The position numbers and the translations under genes are program-made. A stretch of 64,000 bases of DNA, taken from the NCBI RefSeq assembly GCF_000382485.1, contig NZ_AORY01000004.1, positions 310,001 to 374,000 on the forward strand, read 5' to 3'. The DNA comes from Sphingomonas sp. Mn802worker. GTDB taxonomy: Bacteria; Pseudomonadota; Alphaproteobacteria; Sphingomonadales; Sphingomonadaceae. Of the stretch, positions 45,806 to 55,119 are shown one piece after another. The notes beneath the pieces were generated by a model, which saw only the letters and a program-made list of their open reading frames with translations, was not told where the DNA came from and searched no databases. Position 1 is the stretch's first letter. The number at the start of each line of letters is the position of its first letter.

Positions 45806-46810
45806 TCAGCCGGTCGGCCGGTTCACGAACGAGTCGGTGATCGAGCAGGCGGCAGGTCCGAGGATGACGATGAACAGGACGGGCAGGATGAAGAGGATCA
45901 GCGGGATCGTCATGATGGCGGGCAGACGCGCAGCCTTTTCCTCGGCGCGCATCATGCGTTCGTTACGGAATTCCGCCGACAGGACGCGTAGCGCGCTGGC
46001 CAGCGGCGTGCCGTATTTCTCGGTCTGGATCATGGTGGTGACCACGCCCTTGACCGCATCGAGCGCAACCCGTTTTGACAGATTGTCGAACGCCTGACGC
46101 CGGTCGGTGAGGAAGCCGAGCTCGATCGCGGTCAGCGCATATTCCTCGCCGAGTTCCGGATACGCCTTGCCGAGTTCCTTCGCCACGCGGTGAAACGCAG
46201 CGTCAACCGTCAGACCTGCCTCGGCGCAGATCACGAGCAGATCGAGCGCGTCGGGCAATCCCTTGCGGATCGCGTGGGAGCGTTTGGTGATCAGGTTCTT
46301 GAGGTAGATGTCGGGCGCCTTGTAGCTGAGTACCAGCGTCCCTGCGACCAAGGCATAGCGCTTGAGCGGACCCCATGTGGGCAACGCATCAAGGCCGTAG
46401 ACCCACAGCGCCATCAACCCGCCCACGACGATCGGTAGCGCGACGCGCCCGAAGATCACAATGAACGCCAGATCCTTTTTGCGGATACCGGCCTGGAGCA
46501 GCTTCTGTTGCGCGGCGCGCACCTGCTCGTCCTGCAACATCTTGAAGCTCGACAGCAGGTCGCGCAGCCTGTCGGCGGTTTCGTTCTTCTGCACCAGCTT
46601 TGCGCGACGCTTGGACGTGCTGGCGGTGATGCCGGCCTTCAATTGCTCGCGGCGTTCGTTGAGCGCCTTGACGCGTTTCGCCATCGGATCGCGGACGCTA
46701 ATCGCGGCGTAGATCGCGAACACGACCGCGGCGGCGGCGACGCCCGACAGGAGTGTCGCCACCCACAGGACGTCGATGCCGAACAAAGTGGGGCCGGATG
46801 CGGGTGCCAT
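45806..46810 (-). CDS. tadC: Tad pilus inner-membrane platform protein TadC
   Basis: Type II secretion F-domain protein of the Flp/Tad pilus; 334 residues. An N-terminal helix (LWVATLLSGVAAAAVVFAIY) and a long basic cytoplasmic part are followed by the GspF/T2SSF domain (LPDALDLLVICAEAGLTVDA). The conserved GTPLASALRVLSAEFRNERM and a C-terminal helix MTIPLILFILPVLFIVIL complete it. It pairs with TadB; start and TadB stop overlap (TGATG). The usual downstream tadD, E and F genes are absent. Confidence 0.93.
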   Translation of the reverse strand: MAPASGPTLFGIDVLWVATLLSGVAAAAVVFAIYAAISVRDPMAKRVKALNERREQLKAGITASTSKRRAKLVQKNETADRLRDLLSSFKMLQDEQVRAAQQKLLQAGIRKKDLAFIVIFGRVALPIVVGGLMALWVYGLDALPTWGPLKRYALVAGTLVLSYKAPDIYLKNLITKRSHAIRKGLPDALDLLVICAEAGLTVDAAFHRVAKELGKAYPELGEEYALTAIELGFLTDRRQAFDNLSKRVALDAVKGVVTTMIQTEKYGTPLASALRVLSAEFRNERMMRAEEKAARLPAIMTIPLILFILPVLFIVILGPAACSITDSFVNRPTG

Positions 46811-47778
46811 CAGATTTCGAAGCTCACCATCTTGGACATCATGAAGGCACCGAGGCCGAGCCAGATCAATCCGCCGCCACCGATGACCATCAGCCGGGTG
46901 TCGGCGAAGAACCCGCTCATATATTCCTTGTTGATCATGTAGATCAGGATGAAGACGATGAACGGAAGCGAGCCGACGATATAGGCCGATGCTTTCGATT
47001 CCGACGACATCGCGCGAATCTTGAGCTTCATCTGCGAGCGCGAGCGCAGCACCGAGGCCAGGTTCTGCAGCGTCTCGGCGAGATTGCCGCCGGTCTCGCG
47101 CTGGATGGCAATCGTAATGACGAAGAACTGGAACTCGGGAGTCCCGAGCCGGTCGGCCGTTTCCTGCAGCGCGACCTCCATCGAGCGACCGATCTTCATC
47201 TTGTCGCTAACCGAGCGGAACTCCTCGCCGACCGGACCCTCAATTTCGGCGCCGACGACGGACATCGTCTCGGTGATTGGCAGGCCGGAGCGGAGACCAC
47301 GCACGAGCAACTCGATCGCGTCCGGGAACTTCGCGGTGAACTTGGCGACGCGCTTCTTGATCGTCTTGCCCACGATCATGTGCGGGATGCCCGCGCCGAC
47401 CGCGAGCCCGACGAACAGGGCGAGCAGCAGCGGAAGCCCACGCAGCGCGAGCAGCAGCGTCAGGCCGATCGCGAGTCCGGCGGTCACCATGCCGTACTGG
47501 CCGACCGTCCACGACTTGCCTGTCATGCTCAGGCGCTTCTGCAGCTGGGCCACGTTGGGCAGCAGCCGCATCGCAGCCTTATCAGCCTTGGTCTGGTTGC
47601 GCCCGGTGATGCGGCGCATCTGCGCCTCCATCGCCCGCTCGGTCGAGGTCGAGTGACGCTCGCGCAGCGCAGTCAGGCGGCGGTTGCTTGCCTTTTGCGC
47701 CGATGGACCCGCGAACGCGAACAGGATCATGCCGAGCGTGACGAGTCCGCCGATCGCGATCATCATCACTGGCAGCAT
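46810..47778 (-). CDS. tadB: Tad pilus inner-membrane platform protein TadB
   Basis: Partner platform protein to TadC; 322 residues with the T2SSF domain. FPDAIELLVRGLRSGLPITE and IAIQRETGGNLAETLQNLAS are diagnostic. Transmembrane segments flank the domain (IGLTLLLALRGLPLLLALFV, AYIVGSLPFIVFILIYMI). AGAGG precedes ATG 47778. Normally cpaF (tadA ATPase) precedes tadB; here only 36 non-coding bases separate it from cpaE. Confidence 0.94.
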   Translation of the reverse strand: MLPVMMIAIGGLVTLGMILFAFAGPSAQKASNRRLTALRERHSTSTERAMEAQMRRITGRNQTKADKAAMRLLPNVAQLQKRLSMTGKSWTVGQYGMVTAGLAIGLTLLLALRGLPLLLALFVGLAVGAGIPHMIVGKTIKKRVAKFTAKFPDAIELLVRGLRSGLPITETMSVVGAEIEGPVGEEFRSVSDKMKIGRSMEVALQETADRLGTPEFQFFVITIAIQRETGGNLAETLQNLASVLRSRSQMKLKIRAMSSESKASAYIVGSLPFIVFILIYMINKEYMSGFFADTRLMVIGGGGLIWLGLGAFMMSKMVSFEI

Positions 47779-47814
47779 GGTTCAACCTCTACCAACACCC
47801 GCGCATCCATCCGG

Positions 47815-49143
47815 TCACCGCGCCGCCGGCTTGGACGCGGTCGACTTTTTCGTCCCGGGCTGCGCCGACTTTTTGCTCACGTCCTTCTTGGCGACGAGGC
47901 CCTTCAGATTGGTGAACTTGCCCAGCAGCGACCCGCCCTTCGCCTTCGCGTCGACCGAGGCGCCTTCATCATCGGCGACGGCGAGCAGCGCGGCGAGCTC
48001 GATCAACGGCTGGACGGTCTTCGAGGCCTTACCCGCTTCGGCGAGCGGCTTGCCGAGCTTGGCCGCCTGCGCGGCGAGTTTCTGGTCAAAGGGCACGATC
48101 ACGTCGATCTTACGTTCGATCGAGCCCTCGAAATCCTTGCGCGTGATCTCGAGCGCGGTGCCCGGATGGACGCGGTTGCCCACCACGGTGATCTGCATCT
48201 GCGGCGCGTTGCTGCGCAGCCACGACAGCAGCCGGATCGTGTCGCGCGCGGCGGCAAGTGTCAGCTCGGTCACGAGCACCGCGCTGTTGACGTCGGCGAC
48301 GAGATGCGGGTGCTGCACCAGCATCATGCGCGGCAGGTCGACCACGGTGCACTCGAACGCGCCACGCATCTCCTCCTGCAACTGGTAGAAGGCGGCGCCG
48401 TCGGTCATCACTGGCTGGCTGATCGGCGCCTCGGCCGAGAGGACGGACAGGTTTTCCGACGCCTTCACCATCGCGCGCTCGATGAACAGCCCGTCGATGC
48501 GGCTGGGGTTCTCGATCGCATCGGTCAGGCCGCGACCGGGTTCGAGGTCGAGCGCCAGCGCGCCAGTGCCGAAATGCACATCGAGGTCAAGCAGCGCGGT
48601 GGAGCGATGCTCCTTGTCGCTCAACAGCCAGGCGAGCGAGGTCGCGATCGTCGACGCGCCTGCGCCGCCGCGCGTGCCGATCACTGCGATCGCGCAATGC
48701 GGACGCGCGCTGCCGGCCTCGGACACCTTGGGCGCATTGATGATCGCCTGCGCCTGCGCGAACGAATCGCGCAGCATATCGGCCGAAAACGGCTTCAGCA
48801 GGTAATCGTGGATTCCGGAGGCGAGCAGGTCGCGGTACAGACGCACGTCGTTCACCTGTCCCGCCGCGATCACGACGGTGCCGGGCTCGCACACCTCCGC
48901 CAGGCCGTTGATGTCGCTCAATGGATCGCCCGAGCCGGTCAGGTCGACGAACAGGACGTGCGGGCTGTTCGATACCGACAGGGTCTGCACCGCGTTACGC
49001 AGGCCGCCCTGGTGGACGTTATCCGACGACCAGCCCATTTCCGACGCGATCGGGCGAAGCGCGTCGGCCGACGCTTCGTCGCTGGCAAAGGCGAGGAAGG
49101 GCAGTCGATTGGCGACGCCGCCCGGTTTCCAGGGTGCGTTCAC
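47815..49143 (-). CDS. cpaE: Tad pilus localisation ATPase-like protein CpaE/TadZ
   Basis: MinD-like protein that positions the Tad apparatus; 442 residues. The N-terminal part is receiver-like (LLASGIHDYLLKPFSADMLR). The ATPase-like part begins AVIGTRGGAGASTIATSLAW, where the usual Lys residues of the deviant Walker A (KGGxGKT) are replaced by Arg and Ala. LLDLDVHFGTGALALDLEPG is the Walker A' / switch region. A basic C-terminal tail (KKSAQPGTKKSTASKPAAR) is unusual. GTG 49143 overlaps the cpaD stop. ATP hydrolysis may be weak or absent. Confidence 0.92.
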   Translation of the reverse strand: MNAPWKPGGVANRLPFLAFASDEASADALRPIASEMGWSSDNVHQGGLRNAVQTLSVSNSPHVLFVDLTGSGDPLSDINGLAEVCEPGTVVIAAGQVNDVRLYRDLLASGIHDYLLKPFSADMLRDSFAQAQAIINAPKVSEAGSARPHCAIAVIGTRGGAGASTIATSLAWLLSDKEHRSTALLDLDVHFGTGALALDLEPGRGLTDAIENPSRIDGLFIERAMVKASENLSVLSAEAPISQPVMTDGAAFYQLQEEMRGAFECTVVDLPRMMLVQHPHLVADVNSAVLVTELTLAAARDTIRLLSWLRSNAPQMQITVVGNRVHPGTALEITRKDFEGSIERKIDVIVPFDQKLAAQAAKLGKPLAEAGKASKTVQPLIELAALLAVADDEGASVDAKAKGGSLLGKFTNLKGLVAKKDVSKKSAQPGTKKSTASKPAAR

Positions 49144-49784
49144 TTCTTGCCTCCCACGCTCTCGCCCTTGACCCATGTGCCACCTTCGCCGGTCGGCTTC
49201 GCATCGCGCAGCGAGTTGATCGCGCGCGTGCCGGTCGCGGCATCATAGTCGCCGTTGCCAGGTGCGCCGCGGACGAGGTCGGTCGGGTTCGCCACCATCG
49301 CCGCCAGGTTGGTGTTGGTCGCGCAACCGTAGTTCGAGCCGGTGTGCGCGTTGTAATTGGGGCTGTTCATCCGCGACCAGTCGGCGCAGCCGGGCACCGC
49401 GGCGCGCGAGCGGCTGACGACGATGCGGACGGTGCCGGGCGTCACCGGCGATCCGTTGATCGGTGCTTCGTCGGACAGGAGCAGGCCGTAGCGCGCCGCG
49501 ATCTGCGCCACGTCGCCGCGTGTCGCACGCGTGGCGCCGTAGGGATCGTCGAGCGCGATCGTGTCGCCGTAGCCGATCCGCAGCGTATCCATCCAGCCGA
49601 CGACACGGCGTGCCTCGTCAGCGCCGATCCCGTCGGGTCCGCTTTGAACGTCGAGCGCGTAATCGGCGCGGCTGACGACCGGCTGGTGAACCGATTCGAG
49701 GCCGCGATTGGCGGTGCCGCAGCCTGCGAGCATCGTTGCGGCGGCCACGGCGGCGAGAAGAAGAGGGCGCTTGGTCATGGGCAT
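49140..49784 (-). CDS. cpaD: Tad pilus lipoprotein CpaD
   Basis: Outer-membrane lipoprotein assisting the Tad secretin; 214 residues. The signal is MTKRPLLLAAVAAATMLAGC with lipobox LAGC. The CpaD-type domain shows YALDVQSGPDGIGADEARRV, TVRIVVSRSRAAVPGCADWS and NYGCATNTNLAAMVANPTDL with conserved Cys. It is placed between cpaC and cpaE with short or overlapping gaps. Confidence 0.93.
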   Translation of the reverse strand: MPMTKRPLLLAAVAAATMLAGCGTANRGLESVHQPVVSRADYALDVQSGPDGIGADEARRVVGWMDTLRIGYGDTIALDDPYGATRATRGDVAQIAARYGLLLSDEAPINGSPVTPGTVRIVVSRSRAAVPGCADWSRMNSPNYNAHTGSNYGCATNTNLAAMVANPTDLVRGAPGNGDYDAATGTRAINSLRDAKPTGEGGTWVKGESVGGKK

Positions 49785-49811
49785 GATCCCTGTGCGTTAC
49801 GGTGGCGCGCG

Positions 49812-51446
49812 TCAGTTGATGGAGAAGCCGGGCGCGGGCGCGGGGCCCTTCTTCGCGGCGGGTCTGGCGGCCTTGCGGTCGGCCGCATCGCGCGCCGGAG
49901 CGGCGGCGAGCGGCTGCTGCACCGGGTGTCCGGTACGCGGCGCAGCGGCGGCACCGATCGCCGGCGCGGCGGGTGGAGCGACCTGCATGGTGGGCTTGGG
50001 CCGGCTCGCACCGCTCTGCCCATCGGTCAGCTGACCCATCAGCACGCGTTGCAGGTCGGTCGGCGCCTTGTAGCCATCGGTCGGCAGCGCGATGTCGTTG
50101 CCGTTGACCGGCTTGACCAGATACGGCGTGATGATGATGACCAGCTCGGTCTCGTTGCGCTGAAACGCGTTGGAGCGGAACAGCGCACCCAGCACCGGCA
50201 CGTCACCGATACCCGGCGTCTTGTCGAACGAGTTCGCGTGAGTGTTGGACATCAGCCCGGCGATCATGAAGCTCTGGCCTGAGCCGAGCTCCACCGTCGT
50301 CTCGGCGCGCCGCGTGGTGAGCGCGGGAACGCGCGAGCCGCCGATCGGGATCGCATTGGCATAATCGAGGTTCGACACCTCGGGCCGGACCCGCAGCGAG
50401 ATGCGGCCGTCCGACAGCACGGTCGGCGTATAGGCGAGGCTGACGCCGAACTCCTTGTACTCGATCGAGACCGCTCCCAGCCCCTGCGAGATCGGGATCG
50501 GGATCTCGCCGCCCGCCAGGAAGGTGCCGGTCTCGCCCGACAAGGCAGTCAGGTTCGGATTGGCCAGCGACGTGACCTGCCCGTTCTGCTCGCCCAGATC
50601 GATCGCGGAAAGCAGGTTCAGGCCGAACAGCTTGGTAAGTCCGCCCACCGTGGAATAGATGTTGTTGTTGGTGGTGACGCTCGTTCCCGGGGTTGCAACG
50701 ATGGCGCCAGTGGTTGGGTCTATCGCATAGCCGGTGACGTTGCCGGCGTTCACGCCGAACGGCAGTCCCCGTGTCGGGTTGATCGTTGTTGCGGGATTGC
50801 GCCCAGCGCCGATGCCGAAGCGGAAACCGCCCGTGCCGTCGATGGTCGAAATGTTGCTGTTAATGTTCTTCAGAAAGTTGCGGTTCACTTCGGCGAACTT
50901 GACCTGCAGGTTGACCTGCAACGGCGTCGCGGTGCGCAGCCGGCTGAGCACCTTGGTGTTTTCACCCACGAACGCCGCGACCAGCTTCTCCGCCTCGGCG
51001 CCGTCCTCCGGACCGCGCACTGTCCCGGTCAGCAGCACGATACCATTCATCGGCGTCGCGGTGATCTGCGCGTCGGGCATGGCGAGATTGAGCATCGACT
51101 GGATCGAGTCGAAATTGTTGCCGACGCGGATCGTCGCGGCATAAACGACCGCGCCGCCCTTCGCGGTCGCCGAAACGGTCGTCTCGCCCGGCTTCTTGCC
51201 GAAGACGTAGAGCTGGGTGGGCGAGCGGACCTGCACATCGGCGATGTCGGACGAGGCGACGAACAGGTCACTCATCGGACGCGACAGCGTTATCAGCCGG
51301 CCGCGACCGGTGGACAGTTGCACGGTCCCGCCGTTGGTGGTCGCGTTGCCCGATTGCGCCGGCGCGGCGGCAGGGGTGGCGGCGATGGCCGCACTCGCCA
51401 GGGCGAGCGCCAGCGGCCAGCCGAGCGGCATGGACGAGTAACGCAT
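49812..51446 (-). CDS. cpaC: Tad pilus secretin CpaC/RcpA
   Basis: Outer-membrane secretin through which the Flp pilus exits; 544 residues. A signal peptide is followed by a BON/pilus-assembly N-domain (GRGRLITLSRPMSDLFVASS, QLYVFGKKPGETTV). The secretin core then has NPNLTALSGETGTFLAGGEI, MIAGLMSNTHANSFDKTPGI and VPVLGALFRS with ELVIIITPYLVKPV. The C-terminal about 90 residues are Ala/Pro-rich, an extension beyond the core. ATG 51446 is two bases after the cpaB stop. Confidence 0.96.
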   Translation of the reverse strand: MRYSSMPLGWPLALALASAAIAATPAAAPAQSGNATTNGGTVQLSTGRGRLITLSRPMSDLFVASSDIADVQVRSPTQLYVFGKKPGETTVSATAKGGAVVYAATIRVGNNFDSIQSMLNLAMPDAQITATPMNGIVLLTGTVRGPEDGAEAEKLVAAFVGENTKVLSRLRTATPLQVNLQVKFAEVNRNFLKNINSNISTIDGTGGFRFGIGAGRNPATTINPTRGLPFGVNAGNVTGYAIDPTTGAIVATPGTSVTTNNNIYSTVGGLTKLFGLNLLSAIDLGEQNGQVTSLANPNLTALSGETGTFLAGGEIPIPISQGLGAVSIEYKEFGVSLAYTPTVLSDGRISLRVRPEVSNLDYANAIPIGGSRVPALTTRRAETTVELGSGQSFMIAGLMSNTHANSFDKTPGIGDVPVLGALFRSNAFQRNETELVIIITPYLVKPVNGNDIALPTDGYKAPTDLQRVLMGQLTDGQSGASRPKPTMQVAPPAAPAIGAAAAPRTGHPVQQPLAAAPARDAADRKAARPAAKKGPAPAPGFSIN

Positions 51447-51448
51447 GA

Positions 51449-52513
51449 TCACTTTCCCCCGACCGGAACTTCGGTCACGTTGTTGCCGCGGGCGATCCGG
51501 ACGACCGGCCCGCTGGGTGCTGCGGGTGCGCCCGATGGCCCCGCCATTGCAGCCGGCGATGCGGGCGCTGCGCCTCCCTGGTACGGGGGCACCGCCATCG
51601 ACGGGGCTCCACCGGCGCCGTTGCCGGTCTTGCCGGGCACGGTGCGGCGCTGGAACCGCGAGATGTCTGCGCCCGTCATGAAGCTGCCCGCACCCGATTG
51701 CGGCATGCTGGCCGCCTGCGCCAGGATCGCCTTTTCGTTCTTGCCGTCGCCGACGCTGATCTGGCCGGAGGCGATCGCCTCTTCGAGCTGGCCCGCATTG
51801 TCGGCGATCGAGCGCAAGGACAGCGACAGGTTGCCGAGTGTCTGCGCCAGTTCGATCTGCTCGGCGATCTTGGGCGTCGCCTCGACCGTGACGGTCGAGA
51901 AGGTCTTCACGATCGTGTTGCCCTGATCGTCCTTGTCGTCGCTGGTGCGCTGGTCGGTGGCGAGCACGCGCAGGTTGCGGATCACCGTCTCGCTGGTTTT
52001 CAGCGGCGGACCATCGCCGCCGCCCTCGACCGACTGTGTCAGGATCAGGTCGATGTGATCGCCCGGGAAGACGAACCCCGCGACCGAGGTCTGCGCCGAC
52101 ACCGGCACCGTCACCGCCCGCATCCCGGCGCCGAGTGCGGCGGCGAGGAAGCCACGGTCGCCTGGCTTGACCAGCGCGCCCTGCGTCACCGGCTGGCCTG
52201 CCGTGATCGGCAGGCGGACCACCGTCCCGAGCAGCTTGGTCATGTCGGTATCCGCTTTCTTGTAGTAAGCGTTCTCGACCAGTTCTTTGGGCCACGGCTG
52301 GAACTTCAGCGCAGTCGCATCAAGGATGGTGCCGACCGGCAGCGCGCGGGTCGCGACCAGGACCTCGGGCCCGTCAACGACGACAGGCGCGGGCATCGCG
52401 ACCGCAGCGGCAGTCGGCGCTGCACTTCCCGCCATCAACGTCCGCGCCATAAAGGCGGTGATCGCCGCCACGAACAGCGCGCCGACCAGCAAAACCACCT
52501 TGCGACTATCCAT
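51449..52513 (-). CDS. cpaB: Tad pilus assembly protein CpaB/RcpC
   Basis: Periplasmic SAF-domain protein of the Tad system; 354 residues. An N-terminal anchor (VVLLVGALFVAAITAFMART) precedes the SAF domain (VLVATRALPVGTILDATALK, PGDRGFLAAALGAGMRAVTV). The RcpC segment SVAGFVFPGDHIDLILTQSV follows. The C-terminal part is Gly/Ala/Pro-rich. Order cpaA-cpaB-cpaC is standard. Confidence 0.95.
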   Translation of the reverse strand: MDSRKVVLLVGALFVAAITAFMARTLMAGSAAPTAAAVAMPAPVVVDGPEVLVATRALPVGTILDATALKFQPWPKELVENAYYKKADTDMTKLLGTVVRLPITAGQPVTQGALVKPGDRGFLAAALGAGMRAVTVPVSAQTSVAGFVFPGDHIDLILTQSVEGGGDGPPLKTSETVIRNLRVLATDQRTSDDKDDQGNTIVKTFSTVTVEATPKIAEQIELAQTLGNLSLSLRSIADNAGQLEEAIASGQISVGDGKNEKAILAQAASMPQSGAGSFMTGADISRFQRRTVPGKTGNGAGGAPSMAVPPYQGGAAPASPAAMAGPSGAPAAPSGPVVRIARGNNVTEVPVGGK

Positions 52514-52576
52514 CTTGCCTCTTGCCCCCTGTTCCTGGCGTGATGCCGGAACGGCCGATTCGATCGGCCTGCATGA

Positions 52577-53050
52577 TTACGTAAATTGGTTAACGAGCGG
52601 TTCGCGCAGTGCGAGCAGCCCGGCGAGCGCGATCGCGACGCCGTACGGGATCTCGATCGCGCCCTCGCGACGCCGCAGTTTGTGGTCGACCAGGAATGCG
52701 ACAGTCAGCGCGCCGCCTGTGATCGACATGACGATTAACATGTTCATGACGTTCATCGGCGTCAGCCACAGCGCGAGCGCGCCGATCAGCTTCACGTCGC
52801 CGCCACCCATCTGCCCGAGCGCGAACGCACCGCAAAACAGCGCGAACGCGATCAACGCAACGCCGAGCTGGATCGCCATCATCGGCCACGGATCTAGCCC
52901 GATCGCGAACCACCAGACCGGCGCCAGAAGCGCGATCGTCGCGTTCTTCCAATTGGCGATCTCGCGGGTGCGCGCATCCTCGATGCCGGCCGAAACCAGC
53001 AGGATGCCCAGACACGCGGGCAACGCCCAGGAAAGAAAGCCCAACCCCAT
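52577..53050 (-). CDS. cpaA: Prepilin peptidase CpaA/TadV
   Basis: Aspartic prepilin peptidase of the Tad system, 157 residues, lacking the N-methylase domain as usual for TadV. About five helices; catalytic Asp residues are in SAGIEDARTREIANW and GQMGGGDVKLIGALALW. ATG 53050 precedes the first helix; the longer frame upstream is not protein-like. Its substrate, the Flp pilin, would normally be encoded just upstream, but a hydrolase gene on the opposite strand lies there. A GGCCGA/TCGGCC hairpin (52553-52569) separates it from cpaB. Confidence 0.92.
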   Translation of the reverse strand: MGLGFLSWALPACLGILLVSAGIEDARTREIANWKNATIALLAPVWWFAIGLDPWPMMAIQLGVALIAFALFCGAFALGQMGGGDVKLIGALALWLTPMNVMNMLIVMSITGGALTVAFLVDHKLRRREGAIEIPYGVAIALAGLLALREPLVNQFT

Positions 53051-53101
53051 GCAATCGGTGGCTAGACGATATGCCTTAGGAAACCGTAACCACGCGGGCA
53101 G

Positions 53102-54040
53102 ATGAGCCGCCATGCCGCCTTTCGCCGCGCCATCCCCGCCGACGCGTGTGTGTCGACATGGTACGCGGCCGACCGTTGGCCGATCCGCCGCTTCGAGTGG
53201 CCGGCCGCCAAGCCGCGAGGGGCGATCCTGTTCCAGACCGGTCGCGGTGACGTGTTCGAGAAATACCTGGAGGCGTTCGCGCACTGGCACGACGCGGGCT
53301 GGTCGGTCAGTGCGTTCGACTGGCGCGGTCAGGGCGGATCGGGGCGGCTAAGCGCGAACCGCAACGTCGGACACGCCGACGATTTCGCAGCCTGGACCGC
53401 TGACCTGTCCGACTTCTGGCGCAGCTGGGTCGCGGAGCAGCACGGCCCGCACGTCGTCATCGGCCACTCGATGGGCGGATACCTAGTGCTGCGCGCGCTG
53501 GTCGATCGCGTGATCGACGCGGATGCAGCAGTGCTGGTCGCTCCGATGCTCGGCTTGCGCTCACCGGTGGGCGCGCGGGCTGGCGGATGGCTCGCCTCCT
53601 TGATGCGGCGTGCCGGCGATCCCGCGCGTGCGGCGTGGAAGGGGGGTGAGAAGCCGGGCGCCAGGGTCGACCGGCAATCGATCCTGACGGCGGATGCCGA
53701 GCGCTATTCCGACGAGGATTGGTGGTACGCGCAGTCACCCGAGCTCCGGCTCGGACCGCCGTCATGGGCGTGGCTGGCGGAAGCGTTTGCGGGCACGCAG
53801 GCGCTGCAACGCGATCTGGCGTTGGCGCGCATGACGACGCCGACGCTGATGCTGCTCGCCGAACGCGACGCACTGGTCGACCCGCGCGCGGCGGCGGCGA
53901 TCGGCGGGCGATTGCCCGACGCGGAGGTGATCCGCTTCGGTGCGGAGGCGGCGCACGAGTTGCTGCGTGAAGCCGATCCGGTGCGCGACCGTGCGCTCGC
54001 CGCCATCGACACGTTCCTTGCGCAGCGGGCTCACGCGTGA
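53102..54040 (+). CDS. Alpha/beta hydrolase, lysophospholipase-like
   Basis: Serine hydrolase of 312 residues resembling PldB/monoacylglycerol lipases. The nucleophile elbow is VVIGHSMGGYLVL, preceded by FDWRGQGGSGR. The acid is probably in LLAERDALVDP and the His in GAEAAHELLREAD. The substrate is likely a lipid or small ester; the sequence cannot decide. It is coupled to the following oxidoreductase by a GTGA overlap and divergent from cpaA. Confidence 0.9.
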   Translation: MSRHAAFRRAIPADACVSTWYAADRWPIRRFEWPAAKPRGAILFQTGRGDVFEKYLEAFAHWHDAGWSVSAFDWRGQGGSGRLSANRNVGHADDFAAWTADLSDFWRSWVAEQHGPHVVIGHSMGGYLVLRALVDRVIDADAAVLVAPMLGLRSPVGARAGGWLASLMRRAGDPARAAWKGGEKPGARVDRQSILTADAERYSDEDWWYAQSPELRLGPPSWAWLAEAFAGTQALQRDLALARMTTPTLMLLAERDALVDPRAAAAIGGRLPDAEVIRFGAEAAHELLREADPVRDRALAAIDTFLAQRAHA

Positions 54041-55119
54041 ACTACGACATCGCGATCGTCGGCGCGGGGATTGCGGGCGCGAGCCTTGCCGCCGCGATCG
54101 GCGCGCGCGCGCGCGTGCTGTTGCTGGAGGCGGAGGACCAGCCGGGCTACCACGCGACCGGGCGATCGGCGGCATTCTGGTCCGAGACCTACGGTGGACC
54201 GGCGATCCAGCCACTGACCACCGCATCGGGTCCGGCATTGCGCGATGGCGGGTTCCTGGACCCACTCGGATCGCTTCACATCGGGCGGACCGGCGACGCA
54301 GCGGCGCTTGACGCGTTCCTGGCCGAGTTCGCCGACACGCCCGTCGCGCTCGACCGCGTCGATCCGGCAACGCTGGTGCCGGGGCTCAGGCGCGAGTGGC
54401 GGCACGGCGTGATGGAAGCGTCATGTGCCTATATCGATGTCGCGGCCTACTACGCCGATCGGTTGCGCGCTGCGCGATGCGGCGGGGCGGTAGTGGAAAC
54501 AGGCGCGGCGCTGGCAGCGGCCGAGCGGCAGAACGAACGCTGGCGGATGGTGACCCATGACGGGCGGGTCTTCTTTGCCGAGGTGTTGGTGAACGCAAGC
54601 GGCGCCTGGGCCGATGCCGTGGCGAGCGCCGCCAGCGTGCGGCCGATCGGCGTGCAAGCTTATCGCCGAACGATGGTGCAATTGCTGACCGACACCGCGC
54701 CGCCATCGACCTTGCCGCACGTCGCCGACATCTCGGGCGGCTTCTACTTCAAGCCGGAGGCGGGTGGCCGTCTGTGGCTCAGCCCGCACGACGAGACGCC
54801 GGTCAACGCGCACGATGTCCAGCCGGAGGAGATCGACGTTGCCACGGCGATTGACCGGTTTGAGCAGGTGGTCGACTGGCGCGTCGCCAAGGTGGAGCGC
54901 AGCTGGGCGGGATTGCGATCGTTCGCGCCCGATCGTGCGCCAGTCTACGGCTTCGACGCGCATGTCCCCGGCTTCTTCTGGTTCGCAGGCCAGGGCGGGT
55001 TCGGCATCCAGACCGCGCCCGCCGCAGCGCAGATCGGCGCGGCGCTGCTGGTCGGTGGTGAGATGCCGACGGGCGTCGACGTCGATCGTTATGCCGCGAC
55101 GCGTTTCGCGCGGCCCTAG
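54037..55119 (+). CDS. FAD-dependent oxidoreductase (DAAO/DadA family)
   Basis: Flavoprotein of the glycine/D-amino-acid oxidase family, 360 residues. The FAD dinucleotide-binding motif is IAIVGAGIAGASLAAAIGA. GYHATGRSAAFWSETYGGP is the substrate-domain signature. FAGQGGFGIQTAPAAAQIGA closes the FAD site. It may oxidise D-amino acids, sarcosine-like amines or 2-hydroxy acids; unassigned. GTG 54037 overlaps the hydrolase stop. Its TAG overlaps the convergent EamA stop by a few bases. Confidence 0.92.
   Translation: MNYDIAIVGAGIAGASLAAAIGARARVLLLEAEDQPGYHATGRSAAFWSETYGGPAIQPLTTASGPALRDGGFLDPLGSLHIGRTGDAAALDAFLAEFADTPVALDRVDPATLVPGLRREWRHGVMEASCAYIDVAAYYADRLRAARCGGAVVETGAALAAAERQNERWRMVTHDGRVFFAEVLVNASGAWADAVASAASVRPIGVQAYRRTMVQLLTDTAPPSTLPHVADISGGFYFKPEAGGRLWLSPHDETPVNAHDVQPEEIDVATAIDRFEQVVDWRVAKVERSWAGLRSFAPDRAPVYGFDAHVPGFFWFAGQGGFGIQTAPAAAQIGAALLVGGEMPTGVDVDRYAATRFARP

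Noticed and set aside
47779..47814. Remnant of cpaF between cpaE and tadB
   Set aside because: Only 36 bases; no recognisable ATPase fragment or motif remains.
46753..49248. 831-residue plus-strand open frame opposite the Tad genes
   Set aside because: Antisense to tadB, cpaE and part of tadC, all with clear motifs; its own sequence is not protein-like.
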